A DNA stretch of 64,000 bases from an uncultured Phycisphaerales bacterium (GCA_905480395.1 CAJQQE010000012.1:124001-188000), one strand, 5' to 3'. Counted from the stretch's first letter, positions 18,230 through 27,938 are shown. A program made the numbers and translations. Notes: generated from the letters alone by a model not told the origin.

Positions 18230-18784
18230 ATGTTCGATTCGACGGAACGGAATCGGATCTTCGAGCGCAAGCGAGCTTCTCGTGAACGTGCCATTGATCG
18301 CCTGCATTCGGCGGCGATTGTGGAGCGTGGGATCGAGGACCGAGGCTACTGGACGCTCGTACACGATCTCGAACTCGCCGCATTGACGACGAATCTCAAA
18401 CAACTCGAGGAGATCGGTGTTGAGGTGCCGATGACCGAGACACTCGAGGATGACGAGCTTCGTGAGACGCTGGCAGCGGTGATTCGCGGACTTGCCGAAT
18501 TGGAGGTTTATCTCCTGCACTCCGACCATCTCGATGATCGTGCGCTGTATCGCCGGCTCCGAGACGATGTGTTGATGGATCAGGTTCGGGATCTTCCGCC
18601 GCGGATCGGTTGCCGCGAATGGATTGACCTTGCGAGTGGACTTGGCGATCCAGTTGAAACCTGGTTGCGATATCACGCCAGCGATGGAGAGCGATCGTTG
18701 GCATCGGATCGCGGAGAGATCGTTCCGCCTAGATCTAAGAAGCGGGCAGATCGAGACCGATCACTCCCGCGTCCTGCGGCATGA
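18230..18784 (+). CDS. Conserved-looking cytoplasmic protein of unknown function
   Basis: A 184-residue, highly charged, mostly helical protein with no signal peptide or membrane helix. It begins MFDSTERNRIFERKRASRE, has a central stretch with WTLVHDLELAALTTNL, and ends in a basic tail. I do not recognise the family. The ATG at 18230 was preferred over an upstream in-frame start at 18131 because GGAG lies eight bases before it and the extra N-terminus is not protein-like. It converges with the sulfatase at 18789, five bases from its end. Good codon bias supports a real gene. Confidence 0.65.
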   Translation: MFDSTERNRIFERKRASRERAIDRLHSAAIVERGIEDRGYWTLVHDLELAALTTNLKQLEEIGVEVPMTETLEDDELRETLAAVIRGLAELEVYLLHSDHLDDRALYRRLRDDVLMDQVRDLPPRIGCREWIDLASGLGDPVETWLRYHASDGERSLASDRGEIVPPRSKKRADRDRSLPRPAA

Positions 18785-18788
18785 TCGT

Positions 18789-20393
18789 TCACTCTTGCAT
18801 CTGGGAGCCACGGAGAATCGCTGCATGTGCCCCGGGCCGCCGAACGGGTTGGTTTGTTTCTGAATCGATCGAGATCGACGCACCGGTGTTGACGTACCAC
18901 GCCTCGAGGCCAAGCAGCAAATTCTGAATGATTTCGGGTCGATCTCCGGAGAGATCCTTCGTTTCGCCAAGATCGTTGGCGAGGTCGTACAACTCGATCC
19001 TTGGTCCATCGTGGAAGTACAGGAGCTTCCACTGGCCTTGTCGGAATGAGGTGAATGGTTCGATGCCTGGTCCGCTCGCGCCCCACTGGTGGGGCATGTG
19101 CCAGGCGAGGCCACGGTCGTCACCGGGGATCGGCGTTCCGCTTCCGGCACGGAGCAGGCCAACCAGGGAATCAGCGTCGACGGTGGGGGCATGTTTGGCG
19201 GGGAGGATCGTCTTTGTGAGTTCGAGCACGGTGGGAAAGAGGTCGATGACCGTGACGGGGGTCGAGATTCGGCGGCCGTCCGCGTAGATTTTGTTTCTTC
19301 CGGGACCAGAGATGACCATCGGTACCCGGACCCCACCTTCGTAGGCTGACCCCTTGCCGCTGCGGAGCGGCGCATTGTGAACATGGGGCGGGCCGCCGCG
19401 AGCATGTGCGGAGAGGCCACCATTGTCGCTGGCAAAGATGACGATGGTGTCATCGGTGAGATTGAGCTCGTCGAGGGTGTCGAGAATCTGACCGAGGGCG
19501 GCGTCGGCCGATTCGATCATCGTGGCGTAGGCCGCTTCGCGCTGATCGATCCCTTCGTAATGTTCGAGATGGCGGCGGTTCGCCATGATGGGGGCGTGAA
19601 CGGCGTACGGCGCAAAGTGAAGAAAGAACGGTCGCTGGTCCGTGTTCTTTCGGCGGATCTCCGCCACAGCTTCGTCTGCAAGCACGTCGGTCAGGAAGAC
19701 GTCGCGACCGTGGTATTTGTCGAGGCCCGGGACGTCCCAGACACTTGGGCCAGTCTTTCCTTGGCGCTTTTTGGCGCCGAAGTCGTGTATTCCATAGAAA
19801 CTGCCGGGACCACCCGCCGCGTGCCCCGCAATGTTGGTTTCGAATCCTAGGTTGGTGGGATCAGCGCCACTGGTACCGATGGCGCCGAAGTGGGCCTTGC
19901 CGATGTGGATCGTGCGGTAGCCCGATGCTCGAAGCAGGCCGGGCAGGGTGAGGTCTTCTGACGAGAGGCCTTCGAGGCGCCACGGCGGATTCTTCAACCG
20001 GGGGTGTTTGGTGGAGTTGTCCCGATCGGCGTGAAGCGTCCAGTAGGTGATTCCAGTACGGCCGGGATGACGACCAGTCATCAGGGCGGTTCGAGTCGGT
20101 GTGCAGACCGGACTGGCGGCGTAGGCATCAGTGAATACGACGCCCCGGGATGCGAGTCGCTCCAGATTTGGAGTGCGATATCGACGATTGAATGTCGTGA
20201 TTTCGGGACCAAAGGGGAGGGAGACGTCCTGCCAACCGAGGTCATCGACCATAAAAATGACCACGTTGGGCCGAGACGGATCCACCTTATTGATCGGGCC
20301 GGCGGCGATGTTGAGGAGCATCATTCCAAGGAGTGCGGGAATGATGAGGTGCCGACTGGCGCTGTTGTGGCGAGGATGGTGAGGCATCTGCAT
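18789..20393 (-). CDS. Type I sulfatase, exported
   Basis: A 534-residue formylglycine-dependent sulfatase of the arylsulfatase A-like group. The catalytic signature is CTPTRTALMTGR, with C97 the residue converted to formylglycine; D50 and D51 in MVDDLGWQD bind the metal, and FASDNGG holds the later metal ligands. Residues 15-31 form a signal peptide. It should cleave sulfate esters from polysaccharides outside the cytoplasm. TAGGCT lies six bases before the ATG at 20393, the leaderless arrangement shared with the other two sulfatases here. It is divergent from the OPT transporter, with 66 bases between the starts. The modifying enzyme is not in this window. Confidence 0.93.
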   Translation of the reverse strand: MQMPHHPRHNSASRHLIIPALLGMMLLNIAAGPINKVDPSRPNVVIFMVDDLGWQDVSLPFGPEITTFNRRYRTPNLERLASRGVVFTDAYAASPVCTPTRTALMTGRHPGRTGITYWTLHADRDNSTKHPRLKNPPWRLEGLSSEDLTLPGLLRASGYRTIHIGKAHFGAIGTSGADPTNLGFETNIAGHAAGGPGSFYGIHDFGAKKRQGKTGPSVWDVPGLDKYHGRDVFLTDVLADEAVAEIRRKNTDQRPFFLHFAPYAVHAPIMANRRHLEHYEGIDQREAAYATMIESADAALGQILDTLDELNLTDDTIVIFASDNGGLSAHARGGPPHVHNAPLRSGKGSAYEGGVRVPMVISGPGRNKIYADGRRISTPVTVIDLFPTVLELTKTILPAKHAPTVDADSLVGLLRAGSGTPIPGDDRGLAWHMPHQWGASGPGIEPFTSFRQGQWKLLYFHDGPRIELYDLANDLGETKDLSGDRPEIIQNLLLGLEAWYVNTGASISIDSETNQPVRRPGAHAAILRGSQMQE

Positions 20394-20399
20394 GACAGA

Positions 20400-20405
20400 A
20401 GCCTA
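20400..20405 (-). promoter_or_regulatory. Putative -10 box of the first sulfatase (leaderless)
   Basis: TAGGCT on the minus strand, six bases before the ATG at 20393; no Shine-Dalgarno site lies between. Confidence 0.5.
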
Positions 20406-20447
20406 GCGAGCGAGGAACGGAAGCAGACGGACTCTCGTTCCAGACGT

Positions 20448-20453
20448 TAGATT
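20448..20453 (+). promoter_or_regulatory. Putative -10 box of the OPT transporter gene (leaderless)
   Basis: TAGATT on the plus strand, six bases before the ATG at 20460. It faces away from the sulfatase box 43 bases away, giving a compact divergent promoter. Confidence 0.45.
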
Positions 20454-20459
20454 TCAGGC

Positions 20460-22451
20460 ATGAGCACTGATTCACAGCATGAAGGCCAGCCTGTTTCCGA
20501 AGATTCTCTTGCCGGGAAGCATGGGATGGTTCCTGATCTGAGCGACCGTGAGCCAAGCCGCTCCGCGGAACAGATCTATCGCCCGACGACCGACGAGGCG
20601 CAACTGTCGTGGCGGGCGGTGATCACCGGCTGTCTCCTCGGCGGGGTGGTCGCTTCCATGAACATCTACTTCGGCCTCAAGACCGGGTGGTCGATCGGTG
20701 GTTCCTTGATCGCCGCCATCCTGGGTTTCAGCGTCTGGAAGGCGTTGGCTTCCGTCGGATTCCGGCCGCTGTCGGTGTTGGAAACCAACATCGCTCAGAC
20801 TTCCGGAAGCGCGGCCGGTTCGATGACCAGTGCCGCCGGTATGTTGAGCGCGATTCCGGCGCTCGGGCTGCTCGGCGTGGAGTTCTCTTATCTACAACTC
20901 TCGGGCTGGGCTTTGGCAGTTGGCTTCCTTGGTGTTTTCTACGCGATCCCGCTTCGCAACCAGATGGTGGTGGTCGAGAAGCTCAGATTCCCGACCGGGA
21001 CGGCGACCGCGGAGACCATCGTTTCGATGAATTCCTCGGGTGGAGCGGGTGACGCGCTCAAGCAGGCGCGATTCCTTCTGATCTGGGCACTGATCGCGGC
21101 GGCGTTCACTCAGATTAAATATTTCTATCCGATCATTGAGCACCCGATGTTTGCCAATCTGATCGCCGGTCCGGAAAGGGTCGCCTTGATCAACGCTGGT
21201 GATGCGGCGGCGACCATTGGCGCGACCGGGCTTTTGGTCATCGCGGGGATGTGGGGATTCAGCCTTCTTATTTCACCGCTGATGTTCGGGGCCGGGATCC
21301 TCATCGGACCCCGAATCGGAACCTCACTCCTGCTCGGCGCGATTCTCGGCTGGGCCGTGCTCGGCCCTTGGTCGAAGTCGCAGGGTTGGGCCGAGGGATC
21401 GATCATGTCTTACGCCGACGGCCCACGAGGGTGGTTGCTGTGGCCGGGTGTCGCCATCATGATCGCGGACGCTTTTGCGAATCTGGCATTGTCCTGGCGG
21501 ACAATCCTCAACACCTTCCGCCCCGGCGCCACGTCGATGGCGGATGGTGATGAGATGGAGCCGCCGTCGATGCAGATACCGAATTCTTGGTGGATGATCG
21601 GCCTGGGAATCGCCAGTGTGATCACCATGACCGTCGCCCATTCCGTCTTCGGAATTCCTTGGTGGATGACGCTGCTTGCGGTGGCCATGAGTTCCGTGCT
21701 GGCGATGATCGCGACCCGGTCCACCGGCGAGACGGATATCAATCCAATCGGTGGCATGGGCAAGGTCACGCAGCTGGCCTTCGGTGCGATTGCACCTGGT
21801 CAGGCGGAGACCAACGTTCTGGCCGCGGGTATCACCAGTGCCGGGGCCAGCCAGTCCGGCGACATGATGCAGGACTTGAAGACTGGCCGACTTCTGGGGG
21901 CGAGCCCCCGTAAACAGGTGATCGCCCAGCTTGCGGGGATCTGCGTGGGCATTCCGATCTGCGCTGGCGTTTACAAACTCTTTGATTCTCAATATGAGAT
22001 CGGCATCGACGAGTCCTTTCCCGCGCCCGCCGCCAACGCGTGGAAGGCGATGGCGGAACTTCTCAGTGGCGGATTTGATCAACTCCCACCGATGGCACTC
22101 CCTGCGATCGTCGCGGGAGCATGTTTCGGCATCGCGTTGCCGGTGTTACGACGGTTTGTGAAACCAATCGCCCCCTTCATTCCCAGCTCGCTGGCGATGG
22201 GTATTGCGTTCATCGTTCCGGCGTACTACTCCGTCGCGATGTTCCTGGGATCGATGATGCTCGTGGCCTGGAAGCGATTGTCTCCGGCATCTGCGGCCGC
22301 GCTCGCCATTGCGGTGGCCAGTGGACTCATTGCCGGCGAGGGAATCACCGGCGTACTCTCCGCGATCGAGTCGCTCATCGGTCTCCCCGAAGGGCAGGGT
22401 ATTTTGGCCGCGATTGAATGGGTGTTCGGCGGGGGATCGCCAGAGGCGTGA
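20460..22451 (+). CDS. OPT-family oligopeptide transporter
   Basis: A 663-residue inner-membrane protein with about 15 hydrophobic segments. The motif NIAQTSGSAAGSMTSAAGML, after the second helix, and the downstream LRNQMVVVEKLRFPTGTATA are hallmarks of bacterial OPT transporters. These import small peptides or related solutes, probably with protons. About 60 hydrophilic residues precede the first helix. The ATG at 20460 has TAGATT six bases upstream and no ribosome-binding site. A MscS channel follows 74 bases later on the same strand, but the gap and lack of overlap make a shared transcript uncertain. Confidence 0.93.
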   Translation: MSTDSQHEGQPVSEDSLAGKHGMVPDLSDREPSRSAEQIYRPTTDEAQLSWRAVITGCLLGGVVASMNIYFGLKTGWSIGGSLIAAILGFSVWKALASVGFRPLSVLETNIAQTSGSAAGSMTSAAGMLSAIPALGLLGVEFSYLQLSGWALAVGFLGVFYAIPLRNQMVVVEKLRFPTGTATAETIVSMNSSGGAGDALKQARFLLIWALIAAAFTQIKYFYPIIEHPMFANLIAGPERVALINAGDAAATIGATGLLVIAGMWGFSLLISPLMFGAGILIGPRIGTSLLLGAILGWAVLGPWSKSQGWAEGSIMSYADGPRGWLLWPGVAIMIADAFANLALSWRTILNTFRPGATSMADGDEMEPPSMQIPNSWWMIGLGIASVITMTVAHSVFGIPWWMTLLAVAMSSVLAMIATRSTGETDINPIGGMGKVTQLAFGAIAPGQAETNVLAAGITSAGASQSGDMMQDLKTGRLLGASPRKQVIAQLAGICVGIPICAGVYKLFDSQYEIGIDESFPAPAANAWKAMAELLSGGFDQLPPMALPAIVAGACFGIALPVLRRFVKPIAPFIPSSLAMGIAFIVPAYYSVAMFLGSMMLVAWKRLSPASAAALAIAVASGLIAGEGITGVLSAIESLIGLPEGQGILAAIEWVFGGGSPEA

Positions 22452-22525
22452 TCGATTGGCCACGGCGATGATCTTAAATCAGTCTTGTGTAGGGTTAGAT
22501 TTTCATTATTCCGGGAACAAGAAAC

Positions 22526-23473
22526 ATGCGAATCGAATTCAGTGGTCAGGAAACAAATGCCGCGGCGGCCGTCACGCCTTCGGGTGGCGAAGGCACGGAA
22601 TCGGCGACAACGGGATCGGTCATCTCCCCGGCGGAGGTCACGGACTGGGTGAATGAGGCAGGTACGCAACTGTTAGATCTGACGGTGGCCTATGCGCCGC
22701 GGTTCGCCTTGGCACTCGTGGTACTCGTCGTGGGTTGGATCGTCATCGGTATTCTCCGAAGAGGTATTCAACGCCTTCTCGGGATGAAGAACATCGATGT
22801 CACCGTGGGACATTTTCTCGGTAGTCTCGCTTCGATCTCGATGAAGGTCATGCTCTTGCTTTCGGTGGCAGGCATGCTGGGGGTCGAAGTGACTTCCTTT
22901 ATCGCGATTCTCTCGGCGGCGACTTTAGCCATCGGTTTGGCACTGAAGGGAACCCTCTCCAACTTCGCTGGCGGTATCTCCGTGTTGTTGTTTCGCCCCT
23001 TCAAGGTCGGTGATTTCATTACCGGTGCAGGGCAGAGCGGCTCGGTGAAGGCAATTCACATTTTCAACACGATCCTCACCACCGGTGACAACCAGACGGT
23101 GATCATTCCGAACAACGCGATTTCGACGGGCGTTCTGGTGAATTCTTCAACCCAAACCACTCGCCGGATTCAGATCGACGTGGGAATCGGATACGAAGAC
23201 GACATCGATCAAGCTCGCAAGGTCGTGCTGGACCTGATCGCGAAGGACGACCGGGTGCACGCGGAACCGGCGCCGATGGTGGCGGTCGGGGCGCTCGGTG
23301 CGAGTTCCGTCGACTTGGTCATACGTTTCTGGGTCGATGCCGGCGATTTCTGGCCCACGAAATTTGACTTCAACGAGAACGTGAAGAAGGCATTTGATGC
23401 GGCCGGAATTAATATTCCCTATCCGCAGCAAGTCGTCCACCATGTCAGCGAAAAGGGCGTCGGCGCGAGCTGA
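22526..23473 (+). CDS. Small-conductance mechanosensitive channel (MscS)
   Basis: A 315-residue channel, close to the 286 residues of E. coli MscS, with about 30 extra N-terminal residues rich in Ala, Glu and Thr. Three membrane helices occupy about 50-170; the pore helix region (ATLAIGLALKGTLSNFAGG) carries the Gly/Ala packing pattern of TM3, followed by the beta domain signature FRPFKVGDFI and VIIPNNAI. It releases solutes on osmotic downshock. The 16-base gap to the convergent sulfatase at its 3' end holds no obvious hairpin. Confidence 0.95.
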   Translation: MRIEFSGQETNAAAAVTPSGGEGTESATTGSVISPAEVTDWVNEAGTQLLDLTVAYAPRFALALVVLVVGWIVIGILRRGIQRLLGMKNIDVTVGHFLGSLASISMKVMLLLSVAGMLGVEVTSFIAILSAATLAIGLALKGTLSNFAGGISVLLFRPFKVGDFITGAGQSGSVKAIHIFNTILTTGDNQTVIIPNNAISTGVLVNSSTQTTRRIQIDVGIGYEDDIDQARKVVLDLIAKDDRVHAEPAPMVAVGALGASSVDLVIRFWVDAGDFWPTKFDFNENVKKAFDAAGINIPYPQQVVHHVSEKGVGAS

Positions 23474-23488
23474 AGCTCAACCATTCCT

Positions 23489-25027
23489 TCAATCGTCCGC
23501 CCGAATCCGGTCGAGGATCGCCTGCAATCTGGCGACTTCGCCCGGATTTCGGGCGGCGATGTTTTTGGTCTCGCGGGGGTCGGTCGCGAGGTTGTAGAGT
23601 TGGACGGTCGGCTCGCCCTCTTTGGCGGCGCGTCGTTTCGGCGCGGTGAATCCGCCGCTCCCGAGTCCTTCGATCAACTTCCAGTCACCAACCCGAACGG
23701 CGAACATGCCGTCCAGACTGTGATGGACGATGCCGGTTCGGTCGGCCAGGCCGGCGGTGTTGCCCTCGGCGAGCAAAGGAACAAGGTTGATTGAATCCTC
23801 ACCGCCCTGACTCGGCGGCGGCGCGGTGGCCGATTCCGATTCGCCTGCCGCCGCGATGCTCGTGGCATAGAGATCGGTCAGACATACGGTCTCTTTGATG
23901 GTGGTTCCGGGCGCGACCACGCTCGGCCATCGAACGAGCAGCGGTACTCGGTGCCCAGCCTCGTGGATGTCGGCTTTCTGGCCGCGCCAGTCGAGGTTAG
24001 CGGCATGTCCCCATCGTTGCCGGTCAGCAACCGGCCAATGCGAACCGTTGTCGCTGGTGAAAATGAAGAGGGTGTTTTCGGCTAATCCGGAAGTCTCGAG
24101 TGCCGCGAGGAGCCGGCCGACTTCAAAGTCAATTTCGTTGACGAAGTCGCCGTAGTGCCCGGCCGTGCTGGTTCCTTGGAATCGGTCAGTGGGCAGCCAC
24201 GGGGTATGCGGCGCGCTCAGGCAGAGTTCGAGGAAGAGGGGGCGTCCATCATTGGCTTTGGCGTGATTCTGAACGACCGCGATCGACTCATCGACGGATC
24301 TCGCGAGGACCTCCTGATGCACGAAGCCTTCGCCGATGGCCCCCGCTCGCCAGAATCCTCCGCCATCTTGCCGTCGATGCTTCGAGCCTTCGATGGTCGT
24401 GGTGGGTGAAGGATCGCCGGCGCCGTCACGGAACCAGCAGTACGGAGGGATGTCGAGAGAACTCGGAATTCCCACGCTTCGCTCGAATCCAACGGTGTGG
24501 GGACCGCCATCAAGTGGCGCGGTCCAGTCAGTGGGCCCCTGAGCGCCGAGGCCGAGATGCCATTTGCCGATGAACGCCGTCTCGTAGCCTCGGGTGGCAA
24601 GCTCCGTTGCGATGGTCGGGCGATCTGGTTCGATGAGCAGGGGATCGTTGGTCCACAAGACACCGGACTTGAGCGAACTACGCCAACAGTACCGGCCGGT
24701 GAGAATGCCGTACCGCGTTGGTGAACACACGGCGCTGGGAGAATGGGCGTCAGTAAAGCGAGCGCCGGCGGCGGCGACTCGGTCGAGATTGGGCGTCGCC
24801 GTGGCGGCATTCGGATTCAAGCACGAGAGATCGCCGAGGCCAAGATCGTCGGCAAGCACGATCACGATGTTGGGCCGTGAACTCGACTCGGGGGATTGGG
24901 ACGATATGGGTGATTGGGGCGACATGGCGGCCGTGGCACTATCGGTCACGGTGAGGGCCATTCCGCCGAGTAAGCTAAGCCAGACGAGACCCACGGATCG
25001 CGATGATGGGGCGTTCGGTTTTCTCAT
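23489..25027 (-). CDS. Type I sulfatase, exported
   Basis: A 512-residue formylglycine-dependent sulfatase. The signature CSPTRYGILTGRY has C101 as the formylglycine residue; D60 and D61 lie in LADDLGLGD and a late metal site in FTSDNGSHW. A signal peptide spans residues 14-35. The RYGILTGRYCWRS form is the one common in planctomycete arylsulfatase A-type enzymes, and it differs clearly from the other two sulfatases in the window. The ATG at 25027 is preceded by TAGGTT seven bases upstream, with no Shine-Dalgarno site. The sulfated substrate cannot be told. Confidence 0.93.
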   Translation of the reverse strand: MRKPNAPSSRSVGLVWLSLLGGMALTVTDSATAAMSPQSPISSQSPESSSRPNIVIVLADDLGLGDLSCLNPNAATATPNLDRVAAAGARFTDAHSPSAVCSPTRYGILTGRYCWRSSLKSGVLWTNDPLLIEPDRPTIATELATRGYETAFIGKWHLGLGAQGPTDWTAPLDGGPHTVGFERSVGIPSSLDIPPYCWFRDGAGDPSPTTTIEGSKHRRQDGGGFWRAGAIGEGFVHQEVLARSVDESIAVVQNHAKANDGRPLFLELCLSAPHTPWLPTDRFQGTSTAGHYGDFVNEIDFEVGRLLAALETSGLAENTLFIFTSDNGSHWPVADRQRWGHAANLDWRGQKADIHEAGHRVPLLVRWPSVVAPGTTIKETVCLTDLYATSIAAAGESESATAPPPSQGGEDSINLVPLLAEGNTAGLADRTGIVHHSLDGMFAVRVGDWKLIEGLGSGGFTAPKRRAAKEGEPTVQLYNLATDPRETKNIAARNPGEVARLQAILDRIRADD

Positions 25028-25034
25028 GAAGTCG

Positions 25035-25040
25035 AACCTA
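25035..25040 (-). promoter_or_regulatory. Putative -10 box of the second sulfatase (leaderless)
   Basis: TAGGTT on the minus strand, seven bases before the ATG at 25027. Confidence 0.5.
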
Positions 25041-25212
25041 CCCAGAAAACCAGGATGGCGACAGGAGCGTCTTGAATTGACGCCATCATTTTGCCCTCGC
25101 GATCGGTTTTCTTCTTGAGAACATGACTCTTAGAGTCCGAATGGCGTAACCTCGTCAGCCCCCGCACGGCGTGGTTCGTGCCTTCGAATTTTTCAATCTG
25201 GAAACTGTCTTC

Positions 25213-26307
25213 ATGGATCTGGCCCACTATCAAACGCTCGGACGATCCGGCCTTCGCGTCAGTCCGTTTTGCCTGGGATGCATGACCTTCGGCGATGAAT
25301 GGAAGGCCGTCGGTGCTGGGGTCGATGAGAGCCTGAGCGTTCTCGAGACGTACATCGAGGCCGGGGGAAACTTCCTCGACACCGCCAACGTCTATACGCA
25401 TGGCCACAGCGAAGTGATCATTGGTGACTACTTTGCCGGGACGCCGATCGTTGCCAGAGACCGGATGGTCATTGCGACGAAATTCTCCGGCAACATGCAT
25501 CCGGGAGATCCCAACGGCGGCGGATCAGGTCGTAAGGCGATCTTGCATCAGCTGGAGGATTCGCTGCGGCGGCTTCAGACGGATTACGTCGATCTCTACT
25601 GGTGTCACTTTCACGATCGCCACACGCCGATCGAAGAGACCATGCGCACGCTGGACGAAATCGTCCGGAGCGGCAAGGCTCGGTACATCGGCTTCAGTGA
25701 TTCACCAGCGTGGGTCGTGGTGCAGGCTCAGTACGAAGCGATGCTGCGGAACTGGTCGCCCCTGATTGCGCTCCAGATCGAGTACAGCCTTGCGGAACGA
25801 ACCGTCGAGGCGGATCTGCTTCCGATGGCCCGCGAGCTCGGGCTCGGAGTCACCCCCTGGAGTCCGCTCCGGGCCGGTGTGCTCAGCGGAAAATACCGAC
25901 GCGACTCGCGACCGGAAATCGGTACCACCAGAGTCAAGGCGGACAGTCCCCATCTCAACGATCGAAACTACGAGATCATTGATGTTCTCGTTTCGATCGC
26001 AGAGGAGCTCGGTGCGACACCGGCGCAGGTGGCCCTGAAATGGGTCCAGAGCCGCCAGGGCGTCGCAAGTACGATCATCGGGGCCCGACGTCGCGATCAG
26101 TTGATCGACAATCTCAAGGCGCTGGCGGTTTCGCTCTCTGGTGAGCAGATCCGTCGGCTCGATCAAGCGTCCGAACCCAAGCACTCATTTCCTCATCCGT
26201 TCCTCGAGACGCTTCTCCCTTCCGCGATTCAGGGTGGCGTGCGGGTGAATGACGTCGAGGGGCCGCGAGCGGAGTTTCTCCCGGCGGCCTCTGAAGACCG
26301 ATGGTGA
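25213..26307 (+). CDS. Aldo/keto reductase
   Basis: A 364-residue NADPH-dependent oxidoreductase of the YghZ/Tas-like branch of the aldo/keto reductase family. The catalytic tetrad is visible: D56 and Y61 in FLDTANVY, K90 in IATKF, and H132 in LYWCHFHD. The barrel ends at about residue 320, followed by a short tail. The ATG at 25213 fits the family N-terminus (YQTLGRSGLRVSPFCLG); an upstream in-frame GTG at 25171 would add 14 unlikely residues. It acts on aldehydes or ketones in the cytoplasm; the substrate is unknown. The nucleotidyltransferase starts 53 bases downstream. Confidence 0.93.
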   Translation: MDLAHYQTLGRSGLRVSPFCLGCMTFGDEWKAVGAGVDESLSVLETYIEAGGNFLDTANVYTHGHSEVIIGDYFAGTPIVARDRMVIATKFSGNMHPGDPNGGGSGRKAILHQLEDSLRRLQTDYVDLYWCHFHDRHTPIEETMRTLDEIVRSGKARYIGFSDSPAWVVVQAQYEAMLRNWSPLIALQIEYSLAERTVEADLLPMARELGLGVTPWSPLRAGVLSGKYRRDSRPEIGTTRVKADSPHLNDRNYEIIDVLVSIAEELGATPAQVALKWVQSRQGVASTIIGARRRDQLIDNLKALAVSLSGEQIRRLDQASEPKHSFPHPFLETLLPSAIQGGVRVNDVEGPRAEFLPAASEDRW

Positions 26308-26359
26308 TTGTCAAGATCTTTTGAGATCGAGGGTAAGACAGCCAAAGGTTTGGTCAACC

Positions 26360-27142
26360 ATGAGTACATCCATTGGACGAGAAGATCTGATCGCCGCGAT
26401 AACGACGCTGGTCTCGGGGCTCGACTGGCTCGATGCCGCCTGGCTGGGGGGCTCCGATGCAACCGGCCGGACTGACCATCGGAGCGATCTCGATCTGGTG
26501 TGCCTCGTGCGCGACGACGGCGTTGAGGAGACTTTTTCTGCGCTGGAATCCTTGTTTGAGTCACTCGGCGGCATCAGGCATCGTTACCGGGTGCCCGAAC
26601 CCACTCGCCACGGCAATGCCCAGGCCTACTACTTGTTGGTCGGAGCCTCCGACGATCTGACAATTGATCTTGTGGTCCTTCGAAACTCGGTCGAGGATCG
26701 GTTGCTCGAACGCGAACGCCATGGAGATCCCTTGGTGCTCTTCGATCGGGGGCTTGGTATTGGATCCGTGCCGCTTCACCGCGATGCTCATGACGCCCGG
26801 CTCCGCGGAAGATACGCCGAGATTGTGGCCGCATCGCCGATTCTGATCCCGCTCGTATCCAAGGCGATTGATCGAGGTTTTGTCGCGGAAGCCGCGTCTT
26901 CGTACCAGAACTTTCTACTGCGACCGCTGATTGACCTGCTCCGGATGGAGCACTGTCCGGAGCGATTTGATTTCGGGTTCCGCTACTTAGATCGTGATCT
27001 CCCACCCTCGGAACGCGCCTTCGTCGAGCATCTCTCGATCACCGGCGATCTCGAATCGATCGATGAACTCCGGAAACAGGCGGTCGAGAGGTTTAATATG
27101 CAGATCCTTCGCGTGGAGGCCCTGCTCAACGGCGAGCCTTGA
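26360..27142 (+). CDS. Nucleotidyltransferase-domain protein
   Basis: A 260-residue protein with an N-terminal polymerase-beta-type nucleotidyltransferase fold: G31-S32, then D43 and D45 in RSDLDLVCL, and a third acidic strand near LTIDLVVL. The C-terminal half (about 140-260) is helical, as in aminoglycoside nucleotidyltransferases of the AadA/AadB kind. It could transfer a nucleotide to a small molecule or protein; no substrate can be named. The ATG at 26360 fits the domain boundary better than an in-frame upstream start at 26249, which would overlap the preceding gene. Its 3' end overlaps the convergent LOG gene by 17 bases. Confidence 0.72.
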   Translation: MSTSIGREDLIAAITTLVSGLDWLDAAWLGGSDATGRTDHRSDLDLVCLVRDDGVEETFSALESLFESLGGIRHRYRVPEPTRHGNAQAYYLLVGASDDLTIDLVVLRNSVEDRLLERERHGDPLVLFDRGLGIGSVPLHRDAHDARLRGRYAEIVAASPILIPLVSKAIDRGFVAEAASSYQNFLLRPLIDLLRMEHCPERFDFGFRYLDRDLPPSERAFVEHLSITGDLESIDELRKQAVERFNMQILRVEALLNGEP

Positions 27143-27926
27143 AGGCGTGCTCGAAGAGATATCCCCGCGGTTGCGCTTGGGGTCCGTAGGTGAGTCCGAA
27201 CCGATCCCGAGCGATGGTGGAGATGATGTCGACCACTTCCTCTGGCTTGTCGACGATGAGGAGTCGGTCGGGGTCTTCTGGGGAGATCGTGCCCGCCTCC
27301 AGCATTCGATCCCGGAAAAAGTCGATCATCGGGGTCCAGAAGTCACGCCCCATCAAGACGATCGGAAAATCAACAACCTTCCCGGTCTGGACGAGCGTCG
27401 CGATCTCGAAGAGTTCATCGAGGGTCCCGAAACCGCCCGGCATGACCACGAACGCATACGAGTACTTGACCAGCATCACCTTGCGGACGAAGAAGTAGTG
27501 GAAGGGGACTTCCAGGTCCAGGTACGGATTCGAGGATTGTTCATGGGGGAGTTCGATCGTGGCGGCGATCGAGCGGCCACCGGCTTCCTTCGCGCCCCGG
27601 TTCGCGGCTTCCATGATGCCCGGGCCACCGCCGGTCATCACCGTGAATCCAGCCTTCGCGATGAGTGCGGATGTCTCGCGTGCCAATTGGTAGTACGGAT
27701 TCTCTTCGGTGAATCGAGCCGAGCCAAAGACCGTCACGCAGGGGCCGACAAAGTGAAGTCGGCGGAATCCTCGAAGGAACTCGTTCCCGATCCGAAGGAG
27801 CCGGCCGAACTCGAATCCGCGGGTCTGGGGCCCTTGGAGAAAGCGAAGTTCCGGAATCTCATCCTGCTCGCCGGCCTTGAAGGGGCCGGACGAAGATGGT
27901 CGTGGCGGTGTCTCGGGGGTCTTCAT
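27126..27926 (-). CDS. LOG family Rossmann-fold protein
   Basis: A 266-residue member of the LOG (TIGR00730-like) family, once called lysine decarboxylases and now known as nucleoside 5'-monophosphate phosphoribohydrolases. The motifs GGGPGIMEAANRGA and MPGGFGTLDELFE are complete, with the conserved Arg and Glu of the active site. The extra N-terminus of about 60 residues before VFGSARF is usual in the long bacterial form. TAGCAT sits six bases before the ATG at 27926. It is divergent from the aldehyde dehydrogenase, with 51 bases between the starts. Confidence 0.93.
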   Translation of the reverse strand: MKTPETPPRPSSSGPFKAGEQDEIPELRFLQGPQTRGFEFGRLLRIGNEFLRGFRRLHFVGPCVTVFGSARFTEENPYYQLARETSALIAKAGFTVMTGGGPGIMEAANRGAKEAGGRSIAATIELPHEQSSNPYLDLEVPFHYFFVRKVMLVKYSYAFVVMPGGFGTLDELFEIATLVQTGKVVDFPIVLMGRDFWTPMIDFFRDRMLEAGTISPEDPDRLLIVDKPEEVVDIISTIARDRFGLTYGPQAQPRGYLFEHAFKARR

Positions 27927-27932
27927 CGTCTC

Positions 27933-27938
27933 ATGCTA
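27933..27938 (-). promoter_or_regulatory. Putative -10 box of the LOG gene (leaderless)
   Basis: TAGCAT on the minus strand, six bases before the ATG at 27926. Confidence 0.5.
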
